This document shows positions 26,519 through 35,840 of a stretch of DNA of 64,000 bases, one piece after another. The DNA lies in the NCBI GenBank assembly GCA_903828455.1, contig CAIKMJ010000002.1, forward strand, positions 1-64,000, in the 5' to 3' direction. Made by a program: the position numbers and the translations under genes. Source of the stretch: an uncultured Acidobacteriia bacterium. GTDB taxonomy: Bacteria > Acidobacteriota > Terriglobia > Bryobacterales > Bryobacteraceae. Positions within the stretch are counted from its first letter, which is position 1; every line of letters starts with the position of its first letter. The notes below the pieces were generated by a model that worked only from the letters and a program-made list of their open reading frames with translations, had not been told where the DNA came from and did no database searches.

Positions 26519-27791
26519 GGTGAGTCTCCGCCAGAGCAATCCGGCACGGCACCCGCATGTACCCGTACAAGATGCCTTCCCCTCTGCCCATCGGCACCGT
26601 CACCGCGTTATCGATCCAGTCGCAGACTTCGCCGGAGTCGCGAACGAAGGCTGAATACGAAAACGAGTGCGGATAGAATTCCGGAATTTCGACTCGGAAA
26701 CACACCATGCAGGGCTCGCCGGCCCGCAGCGGCCCAACGGGCTTTCCTTCGGAAGCCGTGTCGCTTTCCGCAAAATCGATGCCGAGATGATTCCGCAGCA
26801 CAAATCCGGCGACGGGATCCGGCAGAACGGCGGCGGCACGGAAGCTGACGCGAACTTCCACGCGGGCTCCGGGCGTCATGTAGTGAAGCGGCTCGCCGAA
26901 TTCGTTCAACACGGCGATACCAAGGATCTCCGCCCGGCCGTTGCCATGCCGGTGATCGATATTCGGAATCGATTGCAGCAGCGGCGGAGCGGCCGCGGCG
27001 ATGCTTTCAGCCAACGCGGAAATCGCACCCGGCCCCACTGACGGCGAACCGTCCCTCTCGGCGTGAGCCATCATGGCATCGGCATATTCGGGGATCACCG
27101 CATCGGGATCGCCCAGCGCCCGGACGCGGCCGTGATCCAGCCACATCACGCGGTCGCCAATCGCCTGAACATCGGTCAGTGAGTGCGACACGAAAATGAT
27201 CGTGGTCCCGCGCGCCCTCAGTTCGTGAACCTTGCGCATGCAGCGGTGCCGGAAATAGGCGTCGCCCACCGCGAGTGCCTCGTCCACGATCAGCACCTCG
27301 GGATCGACGTGAATCGCCACGGCAAAGGCGAGGCGCATCACCATGCCGCTGGAGTAAGTCTTCACGGGCTCATCGATGAAACGGCCGATCTCGGCAAAAT
27401 CGGCGATCGCCGCGTACCGCGCATCGATTTCGCGATTGGAGAAGCCGAGGATCGAAGCGTTGAGCCAGACGTTATCCCGGCCGCTGAATTCGGGATTGAA
27501 TCCGGAGCCGAGTTCGAGCAGCGCCGATACGCGCCCGTTCACCGAAACACTGCCGGCATCGGGCTGCATGATGCCGGCCATGATCTGCAGCGTTGTGCTT
27601 TTACCGGAGCCGTTTTCTCCGATGATGCAGAAGACTTCGCCGCGCGGCACGGAGAAGCTGACGTCGGTCAGCGCCCGAAAGTCGCGATGATAGCGGCGGC
27701 GTCCGAACGTGGCCAGTTCCCGCAGACGGTCCGCGGGGGCATCGTAAATCGGATAGGACTTCGAAACGCTTTCAAACTCAACTGCCTGCAC
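26511..27791 (-). CDS. wzt: Polysaccharide ABC exporter ATPase (Wzt-like, with C-terminal sugar-binding domain)
   Basis: A 426-residue ATPase of the O-antigen/teichoic-acid exporter class. Walker A GENGSGKST (58-66), signature YSSGM (146-150), Walker B VLIVDEALAVGD (D170/E171) and a His switch VSHSL are present. Residues about 265-425 form a second beta-rich domain like Wzt_C, which binds the polysaccharide end group. The ATPase alone cannot transport: a Wzm-type permease is needed and none is in the window. It heads a three-gene coupled unit with the methyltransferase and glycosyltransferase. Confidence 0.9.
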   Translation of the reverse strand: MQAVEFESVSKSYPIYDAPADRLRELATFGRRRYHRDFRALTDVSFSVPRGEVFCIIGENGSGKSTTLQIMAGIMQPDAGSVSVNGRVSALLELGSGFNPEFSGRDNVWLNASILGFSNREIDARYAAIADFAEIGRFIDEPVKTYSSGMVMRLAFAVAIHVDPEVLIVDEALAVGDAYFRHRCMRKVHELRARGTTIIFVSHSLTDVQAIGDRVMWLDHGRVRALGDPDAVIPEYADAMMAHAERDGSPSVGPGAISALAESIAAAAPPLLQSIPNIDHRHGNGRAEILGIAVLNEFGEPLHYMTPGARVEVRVSFRAAAVLPDPVAGFVLRNHLGIDFAESDTASEGKPVGPLRAGEPCMVCFRVEIPEFYPHSFSYSAFVRDSGEVCDWIDNAVTVPMGRGEGILYGYMRVPCRIALAETHLA

Positions 27792-27828
27792 GTGATTTTC
27801 AGTTTACCCCGCGCGGGCAAAGCCGCTC

Positions 27829-28587
27829 TCACGCTGCTGCCGGAGGAAACGCCACGAAACGGTAGCCGACGCCGCGGACCGTCTGCAGGTGGCGCGGCAT
27901 TGCCGGTTCGTCTTCAATGTAGCGCCGCAGCCGCACAATGAAATTGTCGATGGCGCGCGTGTCCGTATCTTCGTGCAGCCCCCACACCTCTTCCAGCATG
28001 GCCTTGCGCGACACGGGGCGGCCCTCGTGTTCCACAAGGTAGCGCAGCAGGTTCATTTCCATGAGGGTCAGCGGGAAGATCTGATCGCGCACGCGGAGTT
28101 CCAGCAGGTCGAAATACACCGCTTTATCGCCGAAAACGAAGGGCTCGACATGGTCGCTCTTCGCCGCGGGCGGGTTTGCCGGCGGCGCCTGCGTCTGCTC
28201 ATGTGCGGCCCGCATCCATTCGCGCCTTCGCAGGAGGCCCTGAATGCGCGCCATCAGGATCGCCAGATCGAAGGGCTTGGTGAGATAGTCGTCGGCACCG
28301 GCGGCGAAACCCTGGAGAACGTCTTCCGGCTGCCCCCGCGCGGTCAGAATCAGGGTGGGCACAAACTGTCCGGCCTTGCGCATTTCGGCCACGGTTTCAA
28401 AGCCGCTGATGCCGGGCAGCATGACGTCCAGCACCACCATATCCCACACGGTGCCGGGCTCGGTCAGGAGTTTCAGCGCGGCCTCGCCTGTATCCACCAC
28501 CTGCACTTCGTAGCCCTCCACTTCGAGGTTGAAACGAAGCCCATTGGCCAGATGCTGTTCGTCTTCCACCACCAGAACGCGTGTCAT
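27829..28587 (-). CDS. OmpR-family response regulator
   Basis: A 252-residue regulator: receiver (1-122; acidic pair in VVEDE, phosphoacceptor Asp in MVVLDVMLPG, Lys in LTKPF), a ~25-residue linker, and an OmpR/PhoB winged helix (about 150-248; DNFIVRLRRYIE and RGVGYRF). All catalytic residues are intact. It lies 17 bp downstream of the histidine-kinase gene, so kinase and regulator form one unit, and it ends 37 bp before the Wzt gene. Control of the polysaccharide genes is possible but not shown. Confidence 0.93.
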   Translation of the reverse strand: MTRVLVVEDEQHLANGLRFNLEVEGYEVQVVDTGEAALKLLTEPGTVWDMVVLDVMLPGISGFETVAEMRKAGQFVPTLILTARGQPEDVLQGFAAGADDYLTKPFDLAILMARIQGLLRRREWMRAAHEQTQAPPANPPAAKSDHVEPFVFGDKAVYFDLLELRVRDQIFPLTLMEMNLLRYLVEHEGRPVSRKAMLEEVWGLHEDTDTRAIDNFIVRLRRYIEDEPAMPRHLQTVRGVGYRFVAFPPAAA

Positions 28588-28604
28588 TGTCGTCTTTCGC
28601 GATA

Positions 28605-29510
28605 TTATTTCGCGCCGGTTTTGCTGAGGGGAAACTGCAGGATAAACGTACTGCCCAGCCCCGGACCTTCGCTCTCCGCCCAGGCTCTGCCGCTGTGCCG
28701 CCGCGCCACGGAGCGAACGATGTAAAGCCCCAGTCCGGTACCCTTTACGCGCGCCGCCTCAGCGCCGCCAACGCGATAGAAGCGCCGGAATATCCGTTTG
28801 AGCTCCGGCTTGGCGATGCCTGACCCGGCGTCGCGCACCCGCACGCGCGCGAACCGGCCCTCCTCCGCCCGCGCGGTTACTTCAATCTGCACAGCCTTGC
28901 CGGAGAATTTCACCGCGTTGTCGATCAAATTGGCGACAGCTGCCCGCACTTCATCGGCGTCCGCCAGAATCTCCAGAGGCGGCCCCTCCTGATAAACCAT
29001 TTCTTCGGCCGAAAGCTTATGGAGGAAGCGCGCCCGCACGACGCATTCGGTGACCAGTTCCCGCAGATCCAGATGAGCCAGGTTAGGCTTCCGGCTCGAT
29101 GATCCGAGCCGTCCGGTCCGCAGGATCTGCTCGATGCTGCCCAGCAGGCGGTCGCAATCGGCCAGGATAATGCCGCAAAACTCCTTGCGCTTGTCGTCCG
29201 TTAAAGATCGCGCCTGCAGGGTTTCGGCATAAAGCCGGATCGACGCCACCGGAGTCTTCAGCTCATGCGTCATGGCATTGATGAACGCATCGTGCTGCTC
29301 GTTGCGCCGGATTTCACGAACAAGAAACGTGGTGTTCAGCACCACGCCGGCGATGATCACCGCCAGCAGGATGACACCGAGAAACAGCAGGATGCCGGTG
29401 CGCCAGTTCAGCAGGACCCATCCCACGTACAGCAGGATGGCGACCGAGATCATCCCTACGCCGAGGGCGATGAAGAACGCGATCGACTTCTTTCTGCCGG
29501 TCCCGACCAT
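28605..29510 (-). CDS. Membrane sensor histidine kinase
   Basis: A 301-residue kinase with two N-terminal membrane helices (about 10-32 and 38-62) and almost no extracytoplasmic loop, then HisKA with the phosphoacceptor in MTHELKTPVAS and a HATPase domain (N-box LIDNAVKFSG, G-boxes RDAGSGI and GTGLGLYIV). With no periplasmic sensor it may sense membrane or intramembrane signals, like the small BceS/YvcQ class of kinases. Adjacent OmpR-type regulator is the expected partner. Confidence 0.92.
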   Translation of the reverse strand: MVGTGRKKSIAFFIALGVGMISVAILLYVGWVLLNWRTGILLFLGVILLAVIIAGVVLNTTFLVREIRRNEQHDAFINAMTHELKTPVASIRLYAETLQARSLTDDKRKEFCGIILADCDRLLGSIEQILRTGRLGSSSRKPNLAHLDLRELVTECVVRARFLHKLSAEEMVYQEGPPLEILADADEVRAAVANLIDNAVKFSGKAVQIEVTARAEEGRFARVRVRDAGSGIAKPELKRIFRRFYRVGGAEAARVKGTGLGLYIVRSVARRHSGRAWAESEGPGLGSTFILQFPLSKTGAK

Positions 29511-29568
29511 GCCCCCAGCTTATGACAGTCGCCCGGCATTCAGCGGAACACCGGGCGACCCTGCCGCT

Positions 29569-32160
29569 TCAGAACGAATAACCAACCCCGATCTGCACCG
29601 TGCGGGGCGGATAGAAGTGCGTCCCGCTGAAGGTGGAAAGGAAGTTGTAAAGCGCGACTTTATTCGTCAGATTCGTAATGGTAAAGCGCGCCGAGACCTT
29701 TCTGGTGGTTTCGCTGTGAAAGATGTTGTCCGATCCGAGCGCCAGGTCGAACAGATCGCGCGGCTTCACTCGCGCCGGATTGCGGTCGTTGTTGGCCACG
29801 GCGGCGGGCGGCAGATTGATCAGGGTGCTGACAGGTGCGCCCGAGCAGCTCCGCAGGGGATTGGCAACGGTTGCGAACACTCCGTTGCACGACAGCCCGA
29901 TGTCGACCTGCTGATTGGCGGTCAGCAGCAGTGCGTCGGTGGCATTCGGCACGCCGGTGACCACAAGGCCGCTGTCGTAGCGCCAGATGAAATCGGCCCA
30001 CATGCCGTCCTTGCCGCGCTGGTAGCGCAGATTCACGGTCTGCTGATAAGCCTGATCGTGATCGATACGGAACACGCCGGGCAGATTGGCCGTTCCCTGG
30101 AAGATCAGTCCTCCGTTTTCGGGCGGGAAGTAGCGGGCGCGCGTGTGGCCGAAGGTCATGTAGGCCTGCAGCCCGTGAAAGCTCGTCGTACTGAGCCGGC
30201 CCGTCAGCCCGTCAACCTTCGAGTTGTGCCAGGCGATCGGGAAGGTGATGGGCGTGTTGAATAGTAAGTCGAAGTCGTACGCGTTGTGGGTGAACTTCCA
30301 GAAGTAGTCGCCGTCGAACACGAGGCGCTTCGTGATCTGCTGCTGGAATCCGCCATTAAACTGGTTGCGCGCGCCCGGTTCGAGCGGCACGCTGGCTTTG
30401 GCGCCGAACACATTTTCCGCCAGCCCTCCGTTACCGGTGGAACTCGAAAGCAGCAGATTTTCGTTGAACGGCGTCTCCATGGTCCGCGAGTAAGCCGCAC
30501 GCAGAACGGTGTGCGTTCGGTTCACGAGGTAGGAGAGGCCGAGCCGCGGTTGCGGACCGTTGCGTTTCACGATGCCGTTGTACTGGTCGTCGCGCAGACC
30601 GATATTGATCTGGAAGCCGCCGAACGTAATCTGATCGGTCACATAGAATGCGAACTGGCTGACGTTGCCCGCCCCGCGAAACTGAAACAGCGAACCGCGG
30701 CGCGTCAGGTCATATGGCACCAACCCCGGCAACAGATTGGGATTGGGAAACGCACGATTGATCGCGCACCCGGCAGTTGTGGTTACGCCGGGCAGGGCCA
30801 GCGGATTGCCGCTGGCGTCCAGACACACCGGATTAAAATTCGGATTGGTCAGCCCGAGGCTGAAATTTTCCGCCAGTCGCGTCTGCTGCAACTGCGTGCC
30901 GAATTTCAGATTGTGTTTGCCGATCACCGTCGCGTAGTCCGCCCGAACACCGAAGTTCGTCAGAAAGCGCACCTGGCTGATGGTCGCCGGAGTGTCCGCA
31001 AAGGGATTGCGGCTGCCGTAATAGTTCACCTGGTCGCGCCGCGTATACGCGTTCACGGTCAGCAGCGACGACATCCCGAACGTATGCTGATAGCCCGGCG
31101 CTACATTCCACGTCAGGACGCGCTGTTTCTGATCCTGCGACAGCTGATCGAAATCATTGGGATCCTGAAACCAGTTGCGCGCCAGATAGACATTCAGGTG
31201 GACGGCGTCGCGCCCGGTCGGCTGATAGTCAAATCGGTCGAAAATATTCTCGCTGTTGCCTTTATCGTGGATCGGCAAAAATTCGGGCGTGTCCAGAAAA
31301 TGCCCGGTTCGCAGGCCATTCAGGGCGACAAAATTACCCATCTTCGAGTTCCCCTCGGCAAAGGTGGCACCTTCCGAGTAGCTTCCGAATGTGGCCCAGG
31401 AGGCTTCGAAGCTGCCCATCGGGCGGGTCTGCCCCAGGCCCGACTTCGTGGTTGCGTTGACCACCAGGCTGGACTTATCCCCGTACTGCGCATCCGGAGC
31501 GCCGGTGATCAGATCCAGATTCTGAATCGCGTTGGCCGGCAACTGCGTGGAAAACACCTTGCTCTGCTGGTCGCTGATCGGCTGACCGTCGATTACGAAA
31601 CTCACCTGCGCGTGATCGCCCAGCGGATGAAAGAATCCGTTGGCGTCCGCCGCCGTGCCGCCCGTGCTGTTGTTAATGACATCGCTCAACCCGGCCGAAG
31701 GATCGGAGGTCGGCAGTTTCGAGAACGCCGCCGAATCGGCGTTGGTGTGAGCTGACGCGCCGGTTGAAATGAGCACCGGGGACTCTGCGACATTGACGCT
31801 GGTCGTAACCTGTTCCATCGAAAGCGAGACATTTTCGGTGATCGGAACGCTGTTCTGGATGTCCACCTGTTTGCTGACGTGGGCGAAATCGGGGGCCGTC
31901 ACATCCAGTTCGTAACGGTTGAACGGAATGTTCGTGAGGCGGAAGGCGCCTTCGGGATCCGCAGTGACCTTTTGCTCGTACCCTGTGACCGCGTTTCGCA
32001 GCGTCGCCGTCGCACCCGGGATCATGGCGCCGGACGGGTCGATCACGTTCCCGATGATCGTACCGCCGCTGATCGATTGTGCGGCAGCCGGACCAACGAG
32101 CGCGCCTCCGGCCCACGCACCCAGCAAAACGAGGCTGAGCACCACATGCTTTTTCGTCAT
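29569..32160 (-). CDS. Oar-like TonB-dependent receptor
   Basis: An 863-residue outer-membrane receptor with a signal peptide (MTKKHVVLSLVLLGAW, cleavage near AAAQ), carboxypeptidase-regulatory-like domain (about 28-110), plug (VPITENVSLSMEQ then DAQYGDKSSLVVNATTKSG) and a barrel ending IGVGYSF. I chose 32160 because GGGAG lies 10-15 bases upstream and a proper signal peptide follows; a start at 32271 would put 37 unlikely residues before it. It is shorter than the other three receptors here. Ligand unknown. Confidence 0.88.
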   Translation of the reverse strand: MTKKHVVLSLVLLGAWAGGALVGPAAAQSISGGTIIGNVIDPSGAMIPGATATLRNAVTGYEQKVTADPEGAFRLTNIPFNRYELDVTAPDFAHVSKQVDIQNSVPITENVSLSMEQVTTSVNVAESPVLISTGASAHTNADSAAFSKLPTSDPSAGLSDVINNSTGGTAADANGFFHPLGDHAQVSFVIDGQPISDQQSKVFSTQLPANAIQNLDLITGAPDAQYGDKSSLVVNATTKSGLGQTRPMGSFEASWATFGSYSEGATFAEGNSKMGNFVALNGLRTGHFLDTPEFLPIHDKGNSENIFDRFDYQPTGRDAVHLNVYLARNWFQDPNDFDQLSQDQKQRVLTWNVAPGYQHTFGMSSLLTVNAYTRRDQVNYYGSRNPFADTPATISQVRFLTNFGVRADYATVIGKHNLKFGTQLQQTRLAENFSLGLTNPNFNPVCLDASGNPLALPGVTTTAGCAINRAFPNPNLLPGLVPYDLTRRGSLFQFRGAGNVSQFAFYVTDQITFGGFQINIGLRDDQYNGIVKRNGPQPRLGLSYLVNRTHTVLRAAYSRTMETPFNENLLLSSSTGNGGLAENVFGAKASVPLEPGARNQFNGGFQQQITKRLVFDGDYFWKFTHNAYDFDLLFNTPITFPIAWHNSKVDGLTGRLSTTSFHGLQAYMTFGHTRARYFPPENGGLIFQGTANLPGVFRIDHDQAYQQTVNLRYQRGKDGMWADFIWRYDSGLVVTGVPNATDALLLTANQQVDIGLSCNGVFATVANPLRSCSGAPVSTLINLPPAAVANNDRNPARVKPRDLFDLALGSDNIFHSETTRKVSARFTITNLTNKVALYNFLSTFSGTHFYPPRTVQIGVGYSF

Positions 32161-32343
32161 AGATTTGCGTCTCCCATAGACTCGCAGAGGGAGAAGCAAC
32201 CTGACTGCCGTTATTACGAGGATGTCGTAACTCGAACAAACTGCTGCAAAATCGCGTCCCGAGGGAATCACGATCCGCGCACGCGCACGCCAACTGCGTC
32301 ATTTGGCGCAATGAATCCTGGCACCCCCTGAAGCGGCGTATGC

Positions 32344-32402
32344 AAAAGAAAAGAGCCTCGCTGCATCCGCACCGCGAACGTGGCTGGATGCGAGCGAGGC
32401 TC
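32344..32402 (-). terminator. Rho-independent terminator of the desaturase gene
   Basis: A 16-bp inverted repeat (GAGCCTCGCT-GCATCC, one bulged base in the other arm) lies at 32353-32402. On the minus strand it is followed by TTTTCTTTTG (32344-32352), just downstream of the desaturase stop at 32446. This is the strongest terminator in the window. Confidence 0.85.
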
Positions 32403-32445
32403 CTGGGTTCAGCTTGACCCGGAGGCTTCAGCTACAGGATTCCGA

Positions 32446-33327
32446 CTAGGCGGCGCGCCGCTGTACCGCGATCTCGCTGTCGAGTTTCGCCACCTTCAGA
32501 TCCCAGGCCAGCCCGAAGAACTTCAGGATGTTGACCAGATACCAGGAGTGGTCCAACTCGTACCAGGCAAGGCCGTGGCGGATCGAGGTCGGGTGGGCAT
32601 GGTGGTTGTTGTGCCAGCCTTCGCCGAACGTCACCATCGCCACCCACCAGTTGTTGCGCGACGTATCGGTCGTTTCAAAACGGCGCGGACCCCAGACGTG
32701 CGCGGCGGAGTTCACCATCCAGGTGAAGTGCAGACCAATCGTGACGCGCAGGAAGATTCCCCACAGCACCATGGAAAAGCCGCCGGTGATCCACAGGATG
32801 ATGCCCAGCACCACGGTGGGAACCCAGTGATAACTATTCAGGATGTAGTAGAACCGGTGCTTGGCAAGGTCCGGCGCATACTTGGCCATCAGCGGCGTGT
32901 TGTTGTGGTTCCCTTCGCCGAACAGGATCCAGCCGCAATGCGCCCACATGATGCCTTCCCGCGGCGAGTGAGGATCGCCCGGCTGGTCCGATTTCGCATG
33001 GTGAATCCGGTGCATCCCGACCCAGAACAGCGGTCCGCCTTCGAGCGACATGGCACCGCACAACCCGAAGAAGTATTCCAGCCAGAGCGGGCACTTATAG
33101 CCGCGATGCGTATGCAGCCGGTGGTAGCCCATGCTGATTCCAAGGCCAATCGTGATGTAGAAAAGGGCTACGGCAACGGCCAGATTGCGCCAGCTGAAAT
33201 TAAACAGCGCGGCAATGGCGCCGGCGTGAAAAATGAGCAAGACAACGACTGTGTTCCAGTTCAGTTTCTTGACGCGGGTGGGGAAGCTCAGGACATCTGC
33301 TTCTGCGGGGGTGCTTGTGATAGCCAT
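32446..33327 (-). CDS. Acyl-CoA/acyl-lipid desaturase (delta-9 type)
   Basis: A 293-residue integral membrane, di-iron fatty-acid desaturase. The three His boxes are intact: HRLHTH (69-74), HRIHH (106-110) and HNNHH (239-243), with four or so membrane helices between. It introduces a cis double bond into acyl chains and so tunes membrane fluidity. I use the ATG at 33327, which opens with MAITSTPAEADVLSFPT; the longer frame to 33534 has no good start context. No strong ribosome-binding site is seen at either. Confidence 0.93.
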   Translation of the reverse strand: MAITSTPAEADVLSFPTRVKKLNWNTVVVLLIFHAGAIAALFNFSWRNLAVAVALFYITIGLGISMGYHRLHTHRGYKCPLWLEYFFGLCGAMSLEGGPLFWVGMHRIHHAKSDQPGDPHSPREGIMWAHCGWILFGEGNHNNTPLMAKYAPDLAKHRFYYILNSYHWVPTVVLGIILWITGGFSMVLWGIFLRVTIGLHFTWMVNSAAHVWGPRRFETTDTSRNNWWVAMVTFGEGWHNNHHAHPTSIRHGLAWYELDHSWYLVNILKFFGLAWDLKVAKLDSEIAVQRRAA

Positions 33328-33442
33328 GCAATTGCAGACTATCAGGCATTTGACGGGGCGTTTGTAAGAATTCTGTCGTTTCGCCCGAGCGGGGCCGGCC
33401 GGTCCGGATCGAGGCGGCTTTGGCAGGGCAAAAGCTAACTTT

Positions 33443-33477
33443 GGATGGCGTGGCGAGGGGCAAATGCCACGCCATCC
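33443..33477 (-). terminator. Hairpin after the superoxide dismutase gene
   Basis: A perfect 12-bp stem (GGATGGCGTGGC and complement) with an 11-base loop, about 60 bases after the stop of the dismutase gene on the minus strand. The T-run behind it is weak (AAAGTTAGCTTTTG), so it is a plausible rather than certain Rho-independent terminator. Confidence 0.55.
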
Positions 33478-33534
33478 GAGCTGGAGAGATGGTGAATCTA
33501 CCGGGCGCCGATCAATCCGCGCCCGTCCCGGCAA

Positions 33535-34050
33535 TTATCGGGTGATCGTGCCGCAGGCGATCCGGTTGCCGGCGTTGCCGGTCGGATCTGTCTTCAGATC
33601 ATCGGCCTTTTCGTGAATCATCAGCGCCGTGCCACCATTCGTGAAAAGCGAATTCGGGCCGTCGGCGAGAGTCACATCCGAATTCATCACGTTCAGTTTC
33701 GCGGTGCCGTTTGCCTTCACCGTGAAATTCGGCATATCTCCGGCATGGTGGCCTTCCGGATTTTCCAGCCCGTGCTTTTTCGTGCCGGGATTGAAATGGC
33801 CGCCCGCCGTCGTGAACGCCGGGGCTTCGCATTTCGCCACGGCGTGGACGTGAACCGCGTGGTCGCCGGGCGGCAGACCCTTCAGGTTGAGTGCGATCCG
33901 GACGCCTTTACCGCCGGGGCCGTCGGTAATCTTCGCCGTGCCGACATCCTTGCCCATGCCGTCTTTCAGCGAAACCGTTACGGGCTTATTGGCCGCAAAT
34001 GCCGCCGTGCCGAGGAGTCCGGCCAGTGCCAGGACTGCAAATCTTTTCAT
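33535..34050 (-). CDS. sodC: Cu/Zn superoxide dismutase, exported
   Basis: A 171-residue periplasmic dismutase. The start at 34050 follows GGAGG by 8 bases and gives a signal peptide (MKRFAVLALAGLLGTAAFA). Metal ligands and fold marks are in place: HAVHVHAVAKCE (Cu ligands and first disulfide Cys), GGHFNPGTKKHGLENPEGHHAGDMPN (bridging His and Zn ligands), and GNAGNRIACGTI (Arg and second disulfide Cys). It removes superoxide outside the cytoplasm. Confidence 0.94.
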   Translation of the reverse strand: MKRFAVLALAGLLGTAAFAANKPVTVSLKDGMGKDVGTAKITDGPGGKGVRIALNLKGLPPGDHAVHVHAVAKCEAPAFTTAGGHFNPGTKKHGLENPEGHHAGDMPNFTVKANGTAKLNVMNSDVTLADGPNSLFTNGGTALMIHEKADDLKTDPTGNAGNRIACGTITR

Positions 34051-34137
34051 TGGTAAAGCCTCCATATCTACAAATGTCTCATGTTCGATGAGATTCCCTG
34101 CCCAAAGGGTGCACAAAATGATACACGAATCGAGCGC

Positions 34138-35112
34138 TTAGTATCCGGCCTGTTTGTCCACGATGTTCTTCAACGGCTCGCCGCGCTTCCAGCGCCCGAA
34201 CTGCCCGGCGAAGAAGCGCACCGCGTCGTCGAGCCAGTCGCGCGTATTGTCGGCGCAATGCGGTGAGAGGAAGACGTTGTCCATGCCCCACAAGGGACTA
34301 TCCGACGGCAGCGGCTCGGCTTCGAACACGTCGAGCCACGCGCCGGCAATTTGCTTGTTCCGCAGCGCTTCGATCATCGCCGCCTCGTTGATCACCGGAC
34401 CGCGCCCCACGTTCATGATGATGGCGGTCGGCTTCATCGCCGCGAATTCCGCCGGACCCATCAGGCCTTCGGTGTCCGGCGTCAGCGGTGCGGTGACCGC
34501 CACGTAGTCGCATTCCGCAAGCATGGCGTGGAGTTCGGCCGAGCCGTAAATACGATCCACGTCCTCGTCGCCGGCCCGCGCTGCGGTATTGCGGCGCAGC
34601 GCGAGCACCCGCATGCCGAATGCCTTCGCTCGCCGGGCAACGGCGCGGCCAATGTCTCCATGGCCCACGATCCCGATAGTTTCACTGCGCGCCTCCCGGA
34701 CGTCGAACACGTCCCAGCGGCGCTCCGCCTTCGCGCGCCACATGCGCGGCACGTCTTTGGCGAAATAGAGGACGCCGAGCATGACGAATTCGCCGAGCGA
34801 CTGACTGAATACGCCCTTGCCATTGGTCAAAGGGATCGGGCTTTCGATGAGTTCGGGAAACAAAACCCGGTCGAGGCCGGCAAAGCGGACGTGAATCCAC
34901 TCCAGCAGCGGGGCGGCCTTCATCACGGATGCGACATCTTCCGGAGATCCCGACCACACGAACAGAACACGGCCAGCCGCCAGATCGGCGGCTCGGAATC
35001 CGGCCGCGTTGGCGGCGCTCGCGACCCGGACCTCCGGCCCGAGTTGCTCCGGCAGCATTTCCCGCTGCCGATCCGTCGGCGTACCCATCACAAGCACAGT
35101 AATTTGCGTCAT
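34138..35112 (-). CDS. D-2-hydroxyacid dehydrogenase (NAD-binding)
   Basis: A 324-residue oxidoreductase: GIVGHGDIGRAVARR (Rossmann GxGxxG), NVGRGPVI with the catalytic Arg region, DVFEAEPLP with Glu and LSPHCAD with the catalytic His. Substrate class (glyoxylate, hydroxypyruvate or other 2-oxoacids) is not determined. The start at 35112 (MTQITVLVMGTP) is chosen from homology-like sequence; the frame is open to 35373 without a better start and would overlap the divergent gene at 35202. Confidence 0.9.
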   Translation of the reverse strand: MTQITVLVMGTPTDRQREMLPEQLGPEVRVASAANAAGFRAADLAAGRVLFVWSGSPEDVASVMKAAPLLEWIHVRFAGLDRVLFPELIESPIPLTNGKGVFSQSLGEFVMLGVLYFAKDVPRMWRAKAERRWDVFDVREARSETIGIVGHGDIGRAVARRAKAFGMRVLALRRNTAARAGDEDVDRIYGSAELHAMLAECDYVAVTAPLTPDTEGLMGPAEFAAMKPTAIIMNVGRGPVINEAAMIEALRNKQIAGAWLDVFEAEPLPSDSPLWGMDNVFLSPHCADNTRDWLDDAVRFFAGQFGRWKRGEPLKNIVDKQAGY

Positions 35113-35201
35113 CAACAAGGAAGCTACCACGACGGGCGACCGTTGCGCCAAGCCGGGCGGCTTGCTCCGCGCATCGACCCAGGGGACACTAAAAGTGCAA
35201 C

Positions 35202-35840
35202 ATGCCTGAATCCTGCACCTGCGGAGCCACCTTAGTCGAGAACGCCCGATTTTGCCATCGCTGTGGCAAGGATCAGCGCCAGCCCGAAGCACCGGCGATG
35301 GAACTTGCCGACCAGCCGGACGTCGTGGCACCGTCCGCTTCCGCGCCGGACCCGATTGCCGGCGCCGCGCCACGCATGCCCCTGCCGGTCAGCTTCGCCA
35401 ATCCGGTCGCGCTTCGCATTGCGTTTCTGATGTCTCTCGCGCTGATGGTGCTGGAAATGATCCCCGGGCTCAACCTGTTGTTCGTGGTCTGGTGGCTCGG
35501 AGCGGGCTTCGGCGCGGTATTGCTCTACCGGCGGCTGACCGGCTTGGTGCTCAGCGTTCGCGCGGGCGCGCGCCTCGGGTCGATTACCGGCATCCTGACG
35601 TTTGTCAGCATGGCCGTGATCTTCGCTCTCACCATGGTCTTCATGGGCAACGATCTGTTTCAACAGATGGTGAAGCAGGATCCGCAGATGTCGGAAGTGA
35701 TCAACAACCCGCCGGCCATGGCAGCGCTTTTTCTGCTGGTACTGGCCATTATCTTCGGGATGGTTGTGGGGACCTGTGCGGCAGGCGGAGCTCTGGGCGC
35801 ACGATTTGCGGGACGCGACTCCGGCAGCCGCCTGACTTAA
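35202..35840 (+). CDS. Zinc-ribbon membrane protein, unknown function
   Basis: A 212-residue protein: an N-terminal zinc ribbon (CTCGATLVENARFCHRCG, residues 5-22), a proline/alanine-rich linker (about 25-65) and about four membrane helices (70-92, 97-112, 125-147, 170-195). Such proteins are common in Acidobacteria and unassigned. It overlaps the convergent glycosyltransferase gene by 4 bp. Confidence 0.8.
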   Translation: MPESCTCGATLVENARFCHRCGKDQRQPEAPAMELADQPDVVAPSASAPDPIAGAAPRMPLPVSFANPVALRIAFLMSLALMVLEMIPGLNLLFVVWWLGAGFGAVLLYRRLTGLVLSVRAGARLGSITGILTFVSMAVIFALTMVFMGNDLFQQMVKQDPQMSEVINNPPAMAALFLLVLAIIFGMVVGTCAAGGALGARFAGRDSGSRLT

